A stretch of DNA of 43,388 nt from Candidatus Beckwithbacteria bacterium. Lineage in GTDB: Bacteria; Patescibacteriota; Microgenomatia; UBA1400; CG1-02-47-37. Each line of letters starts with the position of its first letter. Position 1 is the first letter of the stretch. A program made the position numbers and the translations under genes. The notes beneath the pieces were generated by a model, which was not told where the DNA came from, ran no database searches, and saw only the letters and a program-made list of their open reading frames with translations. Positions 17,522 through 25,415 of the stretch are shown one piece after another. The stretch is from the NCBI GenBank assembly GCA_026397255.1, contig JAPLVF010000013.1:315532-358919 (forward strand), given 5' to 3'.

Positions 17522-17567
17522 ATATTAGCAGAAAATCAGGGAAGTTTTGAGGAGGTTATGCTATACT
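17522..17567. promoter_or_regulatory. divergent extended -10 promoters
   Basis: Minus strand: TGC-TAATAT at 17522-17530, seven bases before ATG 17514. Plus strand: TGC-TATACT at 17559-17567, seven bases before the hicB ATG at 17575. Neither has a good -35, and both rely on the TGn extension. An AGGAGG at 17550-17555 is too far from the hicB start to act as its ribosome site. Confidence 0.6.
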
Positions 17568-17574
17568 TACTTAT

Positions 17575-17853
17575 ATGGATACTAAAGTTTTAAATTACCG
17601 TATTATTATCGAGCCGGAAAAGTACAAAGACGGCGGTGTGGTTTATGTGGCACACTGTCCCACTTTGGGGATTTCTGATTATGGAGACACAGTGGAAGAA
17701 GTATTGATCAGTATTAAAGAAGGAATTCAGTTAGCGGTTGAATGTTTGGCAAAAAAGAATCAGGAAGTGCCGGTGGATAGTTTGGAAGATCAAATTATTA
17801 CTTCAGCCAAAATTTCACCGCCAGCAAATTTACATTTTTCTTTAGCCGCATGA
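17575..17853 (+). CDS. hicB: HicB-family antitoxin
   Basis: A 92-residue protein with the HicB fold: an N-terminal beta strand (YRIIIEPE), the conserved YVAHCPTLGISDYGDTVEEV and the following helix IKEGIQLAVECL. HicB neutralises the HicA RNase and usually represses its own operon. No separate DNA-binding domain is visible at this length. It overlaps hicA by 4 bases (17850-17853), with the antitoxin first. An extended -10 lies 7 bases before the ATG, so the transcript should be leaderless. Confidence 0.9.
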   Translation: MDTKVLNYRIIIEPEKYKDGGVVYVAHCPTLGISDYGDTVEEVLISIKEGIQLAVECLAKKNQEVPVDSLEDQIITSAKISPPANLHFSLAA

Positions 17854-18071
17854 AACTGCCACGTAATGTTAAAGGTAAGCAATTAATCAAGGTTTTAAAA
17901 AAATTAGGTTTTAATATTTGCGGACAGAGAGGCAGTCATGTCAGATTGACACATGCGGATGGCCGTTGGACACAAGTGGCGGTCCACCCCAAACCGATTC
18001 CCCGAGGAACGCTGCGGTTGATTTTACGTCAAACAAAAATTAGCCCCAAAGAACTAATTCAGTTGCTGTGA
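17850..18071 (+). CDS. hicA: HicA-family mRNA interferase toxin
   Basis: A 73-residue double-stranded-RNA-binding-like toxin. The catalytic His is at residue 30 in GSHVRLTH, followed by the VAVHPKPIPRGTLR segment and a final helix (SPKELIQLL), all standard for HicA. Full length, with no sign of decay. Its 3' end overlaps the convergent membrane protease gene by 13 bases. No ribosome site is visible, so coupling to hicB is likely. Confidence 0.92.
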   Translation: MKLPRNVKGKQLIKVLKKLGFNICGQRGSHVRLTHADGRWTQVAVHPKPIPRGTLRLILRQTKISPKELIQLL

Positions 18072-18676
18072 TGTGATAAAAGAAGTTTAAGCGGAAGCAG
18101 GAGGACCAGATTAATTATTAAGGTGTAGGTGAAAACAGTGGCAAGGGAAGAGAAAAAATTAGCGAGATAGGGCAATAGGGCTATAGGGAAAGAAAGACGG
18201 GTGAGCTGAAGAATTCCGAGAAGGAGAAGAATGAGAATTACCGGCACGCCGGCGGATTGAAGATCGGAGGGAGAAGAGAAGAGGGTATTGGAAACAGCAA
18301 ACATTAAATAACCAAACAAAATTAACCACCAACCGCCGGGATTAAATTTAATTAATAACCATAAAACCGTAGCTCCGGTGATAAGCGGAGCTAGGCCGAT
18401 TAAAGTCATACGGAAGGGGTCGGTTTGGCCGATTTGGGCCGAGCCGAGAGATAAATGATTGTCTTTTAGTTCGGGCCGCAACTTTAATTCGCCGGTGCGA
18501 ATGCCAAGAATCTCGGCCATTAATATATGGGACATTTCGTGCAAGAAAATTCCGGGGAGTAAAATAAAAAACAATAAATTTAAAGGTAAAAGGCGGAACA
18601 ATCGGGATAAAAGGGCCTGAGAAGAGAGAAAGAGGAAGACGGCGGCGAGAATAAAACCAGCAAGGGCGAGTAACAT
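18059..18676 (-). CDS. HExxH membrane metalloprotease, M50-like
   Basis: A 205-residue integral membrane protein with five or six hydrophobic segments. The zinc motif HEMSH lies at the end of the second segment (LPGIFLHEMSHILMAEIL, about 40-57), as in site-2 proteases. A later SPSD (about 134-137) could supply the third ligand. Family-level assignment is by motif only. It is the last gene of the long minus-strand run and abuts the zinc-ribbon gene, sharing base 18676. A role in regulated proteolysis alongside the Clp ATPase is an inference from position. Confidence 0.72.
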   Translation of the reverse strand: MLLALAGFILAAVFLFLSSQALLSRLFRLLPLNLLFFILLPGIFLHEMSHILMAEILGIRTGELKLRPELKDNHLSLGSAQIGQTDPFRMTLIGLAPLITGATVLWLLIKFNPGGWWLILFGYLMFAVSNTLFSSPSDLQSAGVPVILILLLLGILQLTRLSFPIALLPYLANFFSSLATVFTYTLIINLVLLLPLKLLLSHHSN

Positions 18677-19077
18677 TATTTTTTTATTGCTTTCAAGAAA
18701 TCGTCGGGTTCGGATAATTGGAAAAATTGGCTTTTCCAGGCCAAGCGGGTACCGACAAGAGTAAAAAGAGTGATTAGGCCGGCAAAAAAAGGCTTGAGGT
18801 TTTTCAGAAAATACCAGGAAGCAGCGGCGCCGGCAGCTAAGATAGACAAGAACGAAAAAGCAATAATGCCAGCGAGATTGGTTCCCACTACGCTCCGATT
18901 AGCAATCGGAGCTTCGCTAGGGACAGGGGTGGATTGAGCTCGAGCTTGGGGCATTTGACCGAGCATGGTTTTTAGTTTTTGCAGCTCGCGTTCATCCACC
19001 CGGACTTTGCCGGTATTTTGGCAAGTGGGGCAGCCGACGCCGTTGCAGTTGGGGCAAGTGAGAATTTGGTAGGTCAT
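18676..19077 (-). CDS. zinc-ribbon membrane protein
   Basis: A 133-residue protein whose N terminus holds a DnaJ-like zinc-binding motif (CPNCNGVGCPTC, 8-19). A helical linker and two membrane helices (about 67-91 and 95-111) follow. It is a relative of the 81-residue protein on the other side of the Clp gene. It overlaps the Clp stop by 4 bases. Linker residues 52-66 (from PSEAPIANRS) are encoded by a palindromic element at 18885-18920. It may present zinc-ribbon-bound substrates to the ATPase; this is a guess from context. Confidence 0.72.
   Translation of the reverse strand: MTYQILTCPNCNGVGCPTCQNTGKVRVDERELQKLKTMLGQMPQARAQSTPVPSEAPIANRSVVGTNLAGIIAFSFLSILAAGAAASWYFLKNLKPFFAGLITLFTLVGTRLAWKSQFFQLSEPDDFLKAIKK
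18885..18920. repeat. palindromic mini-element inside zinc-ribbon gene
   Basis: Perfect 9-base arms, gctccgatt (18892-18900) and aatcggagc (18904-18912), with a 3-base loop, flanked by cccac and aggga. It falls in the codons of the linker between zinc ribbon and membrane helix. The outer layout (a CCC-rich side, a CGAAGCTCC-like core, a GGG side) resembles the element at 20786-20813. Confidence 0.65.
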
Positions 19078-21074
19078 TTAATTTTCTCCTCAGTCCAATT
19101 AATACTATCACCGCTTTTGAGTTTGCCGGCGATGATGAGTTCTGCTAATGGCTCTTCGATTTTTTCCTGAATTAAACGTTTTAAGGGGCGGGCGCCGAAC
19201 TCGGCCACATCGCCGAGTTTGGCTAATTTATCCAGAGTGGTATCGGGAACTGTCAGGGTTATGTTTTTGGCTTTCAGGCGGTTGATGACCTGGTTTAACT
19301 GTAGTTTAGCGATTTGTTTGATTTCCGCTAAACCCAACTTATTCATTAAAATAATATCATCGATGCGGTTTAAAAATTCCGGCCGGAGGTAATGGGAAAG
19401 GGCTTTCATTAAGTCTGTTCGAGATACATTAAGGTCGGTCGGACCTTGAAGATCAGAGACGTCGATGTTGGAAGTCATAATAATAATCGTATTTTTAAAA
19501 TCAGCTAAATGACCTTGGGAGTCGGTTAAACGGCCATCCTCCAAGACCTGCAAGAAAATATCAAAAACTTTAGGGTGGGCTTTTTCCAGCTCATCCAAAA
19601 GAATCAAAGAATAAGGATGCTGGCGAATGGGGTTGGTGAGTTGACCGCCTTCTTCGTAGCCAACATAACCGGGAGGAGCGCCGATTAATTTATCGGCAGT
19701 GTGGGCCTCCATGAACTCGGACATATCCAGGCGGACCATGGCTTTTTCTGACTGGTAAACAACGCGGGCCAGAGCCCGGGCAGTTTCCGTCTTGCCGACA
19801 CCGGTGGGGCCTAAAAGCAAAAATGAGCCGATTGGCCGGTTAGGGTCTTTGAGGCCGGCGCGCGAGCGTTTGATGACATCAGCGATAGCTTTAACGGCCT
19901 GATTTTGGCCGATGATTTGCTTCTGAAGCCGGGTTTCCAAGTTCATTAGCTGGATTGATTCTTCCTGAGTTAAAGAGGTAATAGGAATGCCGGTTTTTTG
20001 GGAGAGAACAGTTTTCAAGTCTTCAACGGTAATGGCGGCTTGACCATTGACCTTAGCACCGGAAGTGGCTTCATCGAGAATATCAATGGCCTTGTCCGGT
20101 AAAAATCTGTCCTGAATATAGCGGGTGGACAAATCAACACTGGCCTCAATCACGGTGTCATCAATAGTAACGCCGTGGTGTTTAGTAAGCTTGGCGGCAA
20201 CGGCTGTTAAAATTTTAATGGTATCGGCGCGGCTGGGTTCATCGACTTTGACGGGTTCAAAGCGGCGCTCCAGGGCGGGATCTTTTTCAATATAGCGGCG
20301 GTATTCGTCGGCAGTGGTGGCACCGATGACATTTAAATCACCCCGGGCCAGGGCGGGCTTTAAGATGTTGGCGGCAGTCATGGCGCCGCCGGCCGAACCG
20401 GCGCCCATAATCATGTGGATTTCGTCAATAAAAATGATAATGTTACCGCTGGTTTTAACTTCTTTAATTAAGGCCTGAAGCCGGGTTTCCAGCCCCCCTT
20501 GGTAAGAGGTGCCGGCCAGGAGGGTGGTGAGATTAAGAGCGTAAATCTGAATGTTTTTTAATAAATCCGGGACTTGATTTTGGGAGATTTTTAAAGCCAA
20601 GCCTTCGACGATAGCGGTTTTACCGACGCCGGGGTCGCCGACCAAAATGGCATTGCTTTTAGTGCGGCGGGCCAAGATGCGGATGAGCTGGTCGATTTCT
20701 TTGGCCCGACCGATAACGGCATCAATTTTGCCGGTGGCGGCTTTTTGAGTCAGGTTTTCGCTAAAGTTTTTCAATGTAGTCATTGACCCCGCGGAGCCTT
20801 GGCGAAGTGGGGTAAGATTGGTGTTTGGATTTTTTAAGATTGCCTGACGTAAGGCTTTTTTATCCAAAGGATCAGTTAAAAAATCATTTAAAGGAATTAA
20901 GAAATGAGCCGGTTCGACTTGAGGAGAATTGAGGATTAGAGACTCAGAGTAGGCTAGATAAATAATTTTTTTCAGGTCGGGGGAGAAGGAGGCCTCGGCT
21001 AAAAGCGTGTTGGCGAGAAGCTGTAAAGAATCAGGAGAGAAGTTGGGGCTAATATCGACGGCGTTGAGGGTCAT
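19074..21074 (-). CDS. Clp/Hsp100 AAA+ unfoldase, ClpC-like with no visible ClpP loop
   Basis: A 666-residue ATPase with two AAA+ domains. D1: Walker A GDPGVGKT (146-153), Walker B IIFIDE, Arg finger in LERRFEPV (268-275). D2: Walker A GPTGVGKT (422-429), pore loop GYVGY (469-473), Walker B ILLDELEKAH, and LRPEFLNRID. The long coiled middle domain of ClpB is missing. The D2 loop after MTSN (533-536) is short and lacks the [LIV]-G-[FL] tripeptide with which ClpA/ClpC dock on ClpP, so partnership with ClpP is doubtful. The N domain is short and its linker carries LRQGSAG (90-96) from a mini-repeat. It overlaps both zinc-ribbon genes by 4 bases. It may remodel secretion parts or feed the nearby membrane protease. 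Confidence 0.9.
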   Translation of the reverse strand: MTLNAVDISPNFSPDSLQLLANTLLAEASFSPDLKKIIYLAYSESLILNSPQVEPAHFLIPLNDFLTDPLDKKALRQAILKNPNTNLTPLRQGSAGSMTTLKNFSENLTQKAATGKIDAVIGRAKEIDQLIRILARRTKSNAILVGDPGVGKTAIVEGLALKISQNQVPDLLKNIQIYALNLTTLLAGTSYQGGLETRLQALIKEVKTSGNIIIFIDEIHMIMGAGSAGGAMTAANILKPALARGDLNVIGATTADEYRRYIEKDPALERRFEPVKVDEPSRADTIKILTAVAAKLTKHHGVTIDDTVIEASVDLSTRYIQDRFLPDKAIDILDEATSGAKVNGQAAITVEDLKTVLSQKTGIPITSLTQEESIQLMNLETRLQKQIIGQNQAVKAIADVIKRSRAGLKDPNRPIGSFLLLGPTGVGKTETARALARVVYQSEKAMVRLDMSEFMEAHTADKLIGAPPGYVGYEEGGQLTNPIRQHPYSLILLDELEKAHPKVFDIFLQVLEDGRLTDSQGHLADFKNTIIIMTSNIDVSDLQGPTDLNVSRTDLMKALSHYLRPEFLNRIDDIILMNKLGLAEIKQIAKLQLNQVINRLKAKNITLTVPDTTLDKLAKLGDVAEFGARPLKRLIQEKIEEPLAELIIAGKLKSGDSINWTEEKIK
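20786..20813. repeat. palindromic mini-repeat inside Clp gene
   Basis: The 13-base core (20795-20807, agccttggcgaag) is the reverse complement of part of the repeats at 4005 and 38319. CCCC and GGGG blocks flank it. It encodes LRQGSAG in the linker between the Clp N domain and D1. Confidence 0.75.
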
Positions 21075-21316
21075 AAGATTTTCCAGACAACAAAAATAAT
21101 TACTAAGGCGACAGTAAGCAGCGCCGCTCGTTTTATAATAAAAATATTTTTAAGAATTTTCCGGGTTTTCAGGTCAATAAAATCAGGCAGATTAAAGGTA
21201 ATAGGTTGGTCATCCTGAAGGGCGTAGACACCGCGGTAATCGCAGGCGGGACAACCCTTGCCTTGGCATTGGTCGCAGGTAATCACCGAAATCGGCTGGG
21301 CAGGTTCGAAGGACAT
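21071..21316 (-). CDS. small zinc-ribbon membrane protein
   Basis: An 81-residue protein with a DnaJ-like motif (CDQCQGKGCPAC, about 14-25) and one C-terminal membrane helix (AALLTVALVIIFVVWKIL). The motif and layout match the 133-residue protein downstream, so the Clp gene is bracketed by two paralogues. It overlaps the Clp start by 4 bases (21071-21074). The 42-base gap upstream shows no convincing promoter or terminator. Confidence 0.72.
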   Translation of the reverse strand: MSFEPAQPISVITCDQCQGKGCPACDYRGVYALQDDQPITFNLPDFIDLKTRKILKNIFIIKRAALLTVALVIIFVVWKIL

Positions 21317-21358
21317 ACTTATAATTTACAATTTTTAAGTCTCAATTACCAATGAAAA

Positions 21359-21763
21359 CTATTTTTCAAGAAAATAATAAGAAAATTTATTTAAATCAAC
21401 GCCAATGGCTTTTAATTTATCGATCGCAACTTGTTTAATTGTTTCTGAGGGTTGGGTGAGTAAGCGGATGCGAAAACTTTGTTTATCAAAATCGTAAATA
21501 ATTCGATATTCGCTGGTTTCAATCGGGAGCTGAGAATACCAAGGATATTGTTGGTGAAGTTCGGTTAAGGCTTGACTATATTTTAAATCGTCCGGAGTTT
21601 GTTGGGTAGAATCCTGGGGATTAAACCCATTAAAATTAAATTGATTTTTGGGAGAAGGGCTGAAAGACGGGGAAGTGGTTGGTTTAGTTTTGGGGCGAGA
21701 TAAAACAGAAATCATAAAGATAATTAAAATAAGACTAATTAAAATTATCAGTTTTTTTTTCAT
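21359..21763 (-). CDS. membrane-anchored protein, paralogue of the 185-residue protein
   Basis: A 134-residue protein with an N-terminal membrane anchor (4-22), a Pro/Ser-rich spacer (24-45) and a small alpha/beta domain (60-134) presumably outside the membrane. The last 25 residues (KLKAIGVDLNKFSYYFLEK) resemble the end of the 185-residue protein (LLQQKGVNLKDLYFIF), so the two share a domain. Function unknown. It overlaps the CHAP gene stop by 4 bases, with one paralogue on each side of that enzyme. Confidence 0.68.
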   Translation of the reverse strand: MKKKLIILISLILIIFMISVLSRPKTKPTTSPSFSPSPKNQFNFNGFNPQDSTQQTPDDLKYSQALTELHQQYPWYSQLPIETSEYRIIYDFDKQSFRIRLLTQPSETIKQVAIDKLKAIGVDLNKFSYYFLEK

Positions 21764-22539
21764 GGCGTACCAAAGCTGGCAACTTTAATTGTACTACTGC
21801 CGCTGCCAATTATTTGGAAATGCCCGGATGTGTCAGTAGGATAAAACATGGATTTATAGGGAGCATTGGATTCAGCCGTGGCGATGCCATCAGGAGAAAC
21901 ATTATAAACGATGCCAACATGGGCAAGACCGCTAGAATCGGCAGGAATTTTAAAGAAGACGGCGGCGCCGGGGTGGGCGTCAAGATAAGTCAGACTATCG
22001 CCTTCAATGTATTTGTTTTGACCTTGAAAATAGGGGATTATGCCAGAGAAGCTAAAGGGAACGGTTTGGCCAGTTACTTCATATGATTTAACAACTAACC
22101 AGTTACACCAAAACATGTCATCACTACCAATGCTCGCTTTTTGGCTGGTAGGATTGGGATTTTGGGCAAAAAGGGCGGCGTTCCAAAGGTCCGGATAGTC
22201 AGGAGATTTATTAAAATAATTATTAAAGCCGGATTGAAGATTGTCAGTAATTTGTTTGGCCCGGTCGGCAATTGCTTGTGAGCCGTCGCTGTTTCCGCCC
22301 CCCCCGCCGCCCGGACCGGACTGTTGGTTGGGATTAGAAAGCAGGGGGGTGATAAAGCTGGAAAAATTACCACCTCCTTCGGCGGTGCCGACAGTCATTT
22401 GGTCTTTACTGGTGGAAAATTGTTTTTGAGACTCTTCGGGAACGAGGTCGAAGGGGTTGGGGCGGAGAGGATTAGAAGCGGCTACAGCGGGAGTAGTGAA
22501 GAGTAGAAAAATTATAAAGAATTTTAAAATTTTTAACAT
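21760..22539 (-). CDS. secreted CHAP-domain peptidoglycan hydrolase
   Basis: A 259-residue protein with a signal peptide (about 1-20, cut after AVA), a Gly-rich hinge (74-83) and a CHAP domain at 115-259. The catalytic Cys is C145 in DMFWCNWLVV, the His is H207 in AHVGIVYNV after the usual HPGAAVFF strand, and E223 is a likely third residue. CHAP enzymes cut peptidoglycan amide bonds. Within a secretion operon it would open the wall for the apparatus. The start is 3 bases after the 185-residue gene. No inhibitor gene is seen. Confidence 0.85.
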   Translation of the reverse strand: MLKILKFFIIFLLFTTPAVAASNPLRPNPFDLVPEESQKQFSTSKDQMTVGTAEGGGNFSSFITPLLSNPNQQSGPGGGGGGNSDGSQAIADRAKQITDNLQSGFNNYFNKSPDYPDLWNAALFAQNPNPTSQKASIGSDDMFWCNWLVVKSYEVTGQTVPFSFSGIIPYFQGQNKYIEGDSLTYLDAHPGAAVFFKIPADSSGLAHVGIVYNVSPDGIATAESNAPYKSMFYPTDTSGHFQIIGSGSSTIKVASFGTP

Positions 22540-22542
22540 AAT

Positions 22543-23100
22543 TTAATTTAAAAGGGAAAAGGTTTTAATCCAGAGTTCGGCAGTTTGTTGAATATATACC
22601 GGGCCGCCGAAGATAAAATAAAGATCTTTAAGATTAACGCCTTTTTGCTGAAGCAGATTTTTAGCGTGATTAAAGGATTCTTTGAAAGCAGTAATGTTGG
22701 GGTTAGTGTTTTCGTCGGTGGTGGGGTTTTGATAATCAATCCCGTAAATATCAAAATGAATAAGATAGTCGGCATCCAGAGGATTATTATAAAGATTGAT
22801 GGTGGTAGTAATGCCGACAGAGGTGGAAAAATTCTCAATATAAATCGGCAAGCTGGGCAGAAGTTTTTGTTTGGCGCTGACGGCGGTTTTAACTGCGGGT
22901 TGAGCCGTGTCCCGGGGCTGGGTGTATGACGGGAGAGTGACGTTGCTAATTGGCTGGCTTAGTTTAGAGAAAGAGGTAAAGTCTGGGGAAGGTGAAGTTT
23001 GAGTCGGCTTTGATTTTTTTGAAAAAACAACAAAGATAAGAACGATAAAGATAATAATAGCGATACCAAAAATAATTTTTTTATTAAAAGTTTTGATCAT
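22543..23100 (-). CDS. membrane-anchored protein, paralogue of the 134-residue protein
   Basis: A 185-residue protein with an N-terminal membrane anchor (9-27), a Ser/Pro/Thr-rich spacer (30-75) and a C-terminal alpha/beta domain (85-185). The GVNLKDLYFIF stretch resembles the end of the 134-residue protein two genes downstream. No catalytic motif is seen. Five bases separate it from the lytic-transglycosylase-like gene and three from the CHAP gene, so all belong to one transcript. It may be a periplasmic or wall-side part of the machine. Confidence 0.7.
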   Translation of the reverse strand: MIKTFNKKIIFGIAIIIFIVLIFVVFSKKSKPTQTSPSPDFTSFSKLSQPISNVTLPSYTQPRDTAQPAVKTAVSAKQKLLPSLPIYIENFSTSVGITTTINLYNNPLDADYLIHFDIYGIDYQNPTTDENTNPNITAFKESFNHAKNLLQQKGVNLKDLYFIFGGPVYIQQTAELWIKTFSLLN

Positions 23101-23105
23101 ATTGT

Positions 23106-24728
23106 TTATTTATTATAATTATAGAATTCTACAGAAACCGTGGCCGTTCCAGGCCTGGTATCTAATTGAGGGGGACACATAGTTCCATCTAAACAATAAA
23201 GGATATACATTTGCAAATGGCGGTTGTCGTACATATTAACCGGATAAGGACTGTCTTCTCCCTCGAATTGCCCGGGACAGAAACCAACCGCAGGGATAGG
23301 ATAAACAAAATCGTTAACAGTGTGATTATAACTTTGAGCGCAGGATTGGCGGCAAGCAAGGTTACAGCAGTTGGCGACAGGACAAGCGGGGACGGTAGAG
23401 TGATTGGCTAAATTGCAACCATAGCTTAAGCGGCAGTTAGCGTTGCCGGTGCCATTATACCGATAAAGAGCGGTAACAAGTTTGTCCATAGTGGTTAAAT
23501 TGTTGTTAATTTTGTGTTTAAGCTCATTCCCGGCATAAATAGCGGTTTCCAGCAAGGTTTGAAAGACTTGATTGCCGGCGTCTGGTTCGGGCGTGCCTAA
23601 GGGGCGGCCGCTAATCAGAGATAAATTAGGATTATTATCGCCTTCCCGAAAATGAATGGCGGCTAAAATCTCGCAGGGAACTTCGGTTTCAGCGGAAGCC
23701 TGTGAGTAGATGTCGATTAAGTCAGCGGTTAAATGAGACAGAATGTAGTTAGTAAAGTATGATTGGGCTTCAGCGGTGGTGGTTGAGGGAGGGTTGAGCA
23801 GAGCAAAGGCAGTGCCATCGCAGGAACCAATATTTGCCGGTTGGGTTTGGCAGAGCGGGTTAATGGCGGTGGTTTGGCCGGTGAAGGGCTGGAGGAAAGA
23901 TTGAACTTTTTGCTGGGCGCAATAAATTGAGCCGAGGAAAAGGTAGTAGAATTTAGATTGATTGGGAATATTTTGTTGACTGCGGCCGAGAGCGGAAATG
24001 TCCGTGGAAAAAGCCTGTCCGGAATTAAAGAGATTAAAAATTCCACCGCCGGAGAGGCCAATTAGATTAGCGGCAATTTCTTTTAAGAAAGGGGTGTAAG
24101 TTTTAAAAGTGACGGGAGAATTGATGGCGTTGGTAACGGTGGTGACAAAACTACTGTCTTTGGCAATGTCGCCTTCGCCTGTAATAAATTTGGCGATTGA
24201 TGGATTAGAATTGGCGATGGGCTTAGGCTCTTTTTGATAAGGCGTAAGCAAGCTTAGGGCGCTGGAGACTTCATAGGTTCGGGCCAGATGAGGGTGAATG
24301 ACATCATGAACTTCACCAGAGGGGGCTTCGATAAAACCTTTGGTGTCTTCGCGGGTAAACATAGGAACGTCTGGCCAGACTTGGGCGGTGGGAGATTGTT
24401 GCCAGGCGGCCAGAGCCTGGGGGTCGTCGAGGGGTTTGGGCTGTAATTGAGAGAGTTTAAGGCTGCCAACCTGATAATCGTGGATTTGGATGGTGGCGGG
24501 GGTAAAGCCATATAAATTGGTAATGGTTTGCGGATCAGGGTTAGGGCCGGCCCGCATAATCATGGCATTTTTATAGCGGTCCTGAATGTTTTGGGGGGCG
24601 AGTTTGAGAAAAACATCAGTTTCCAGATAGTCGGTGAGGTAGGATGGAGAAGATTGAGCAAAAACGGGTTGAAAAAAAATTAGAGAAAAAATAAAAACAA
24701 ATAGGAATTTTTTTAGCAGGCGGGACAT
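23106..24728 (-). CDS. secreted lytic-transglycosylase-like protein (VirB1-type role)
   Basis: A 540-residue protein with a clear signal peptide (1-24, ending VFAQ). A lysozyme-like domain lies at about 340-430: the helix CEILAAIHFREGDNNPN holds the candidate catalytic Glu (E362), and ALYRYNGTG matches the usual AYN-G motif of soluble lytic transglycosylases. A Cys-rich segment follows (about 435-465, ~10 Cys), probably disulphide-bonded. The N-terminal 330 residues are unknown. VirB1-type enzymes clear peptidoglycan for the secretion channel. The first ATG after the pilin array is used; the 19-base gap before it has no strong promoter. Confidence 0.78.
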   Translation of the reverse strand: MSRLLKKFLFVFIFSLIFFQPVFAQSSPSYLTDYLETDVFLKLAPQNIQDRYKNAMIMRAGPNPDPQTITNLYGFTPATIQIHDYQVGSLKLSQLQPKPLDDPQALAAWQQSPTAQVWPDVPMFTREDTKGFIEAPSGEVHDVIHPHLARTYEVSSALSLLTPYQKEPKPIANSNPSIAKFITGEGDIAKDSSFVTTVTNAINSPVTFKTYTPFLKEIAANLIGLSGGGIFNLFNSGQAFSTDISALGRSQQNIPNQSKFYYLFLGSIYCAQQKVQSFLQPFTGQTTAINPLCQTQPANIGSCDGTAFALLNPPSTTTAEAQSYFTNYILSHLTADLIDIYSQASAETEVPCEILAAIHFREGDNNPNLSLISGRPLGTPEPDAGNQVFQTLLETAIYAGNELKHKINNNLTTMDKLVTALYRYNGTGNANCRLSYGCNLANHSTVPACPVANCCNLACRQSCAQSYNHTVNDFVYPIPAVGFCPGQFEGEDSPYPVNMYDNRHLQMYILYCLDGTMCPPQLDTRPGTATVSVEFYNYNK

Positions 24729-24747
24729 TAACTATAGAGTAGCGTGC

Positions 24748-25035
24748 TTAACGAGGAATTTCAAATTTTAAAAGATCCAGACCGGTAAGGGTGTTCAAAA
24801 GCCTAAAGATAAACCAGATGCCGATAATAACCAGAATGCCGATAATAGCGCCGGTGATGACGCCTTGAGCTTTTTGAGTTTGTTTAGGGTCGCCGGCGGA
24901 AGTTAAATATTGAAAGCCGCCGACAATTAAAGTGACGAAAGCGGCCAGACCAGCCAAAGGGATGATGATGTTGAAGACGTTTTTGAGAATACACTCAAAT
25001 TCGGGAAGCTGAGCAACATCACTGATGCAGGCCAT
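24748..25035 (-). CDS. VirB2-like T4SS pilin, array member 9 of 9
   Basis: A 95-residue protein with two membrane helices around a short polar loop. The loop motif QYLTSAGDPKQTQKA and the following Gly-Ala-Ile-Ile-Gly helix are the signature shared by the whole array (CPR T4SS_pilin family, TrbC/VirB2-like). It is the only member here with two Cys before the first helix (residues 3 and 15) and has no cleavable leader. It starts 3 bases after the preceding pilin. Confidence 0.8.
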   Translation of the reverse strand: MACISDVAQLPEFECILKNVFNIIIPLAGLAAFVTLIVGGFQYLTSAGDPKQTQKAQGVITGAIIGILVIIGIWFIFRLLNTLTGLDLLKFEIPR

Positions 25036-25038
25036 ATT

Positions 25039-25374
25039 TTAGCCGCCGGCGGTGGGGATTTGAAAGTTGAAGACGTCGACACCGAAGAAATAGCCGATGA
25101 GTTTCATTAAAGCCCAGGCGGCGGCAACAATAGCAAGACCGACCAAGGCCATGGTAATCCGGTCGCGGGCGGATTGAGTTTGAGTTTTATCGCCGCCGGA
25201 CATAATCCATTGAATACCGCCAAAAACCAACATGGCAAAAGCTAAGATGGCGGCAATAATCATGGCGACCTGAATACCGGCAGACAAGAGTTTGCCGATA
25301 TCTTTAACACCGGTACGGGGTTCAGTAATAATAATGTCCCCTTGGGCGTAGGCAAAACGAATTAAATTAAGCAT
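25039..25374 (-). CDS. VirB2-like T4SS pilin, array member 8 of 9
   Basis: A 111-residue protein with the same two-helix plan. The short N terminus ends in AYAQG, which looks like a leader-peptidase site, so this member may be processed as true VirB2 pilins are. The loop is WIMSGGDKTQTQSA. It has its own promoter (25386-25414), so this gene and those after it can be transcribed separately from the rest of the array. Confidence 0.82.
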   Translation of the reverse strand: MLNLIRFAYAQGDIIITEPRTGVKDIGKLLSAGIQVAMIIAAILAFAMLVFGGIQWIMSGGDKTQTQSARDRITMALVGLAIVAAAWALMKLIGYFFGVDVFNFQIPTAGG

Positions 25375-25385
25375 AGTTTTAATTT

Positions 25386-25414
25386 ATTATGGAGAGATAG
25401 GTTTGATTTGTCAA
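25386..25414 (-). promoter_or_regulatory. promoter inside the pilin array
   Basis: On the minus strand, TTGACA (25409-25414), a 17-base spacer and CATAAT (25386-25391), 11 bases before ATG 25374. It falls in the only sizeable gap (41 bases) of the array. Confidence 0.72.
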
Positions 25415-25415
25415 G

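Noticed and set aside
17550-17555. AGGAGG as the hicB ribosome-binding site
   Set aside because: It is 19 bases before the ATG and upstream of the predicted transcript start.
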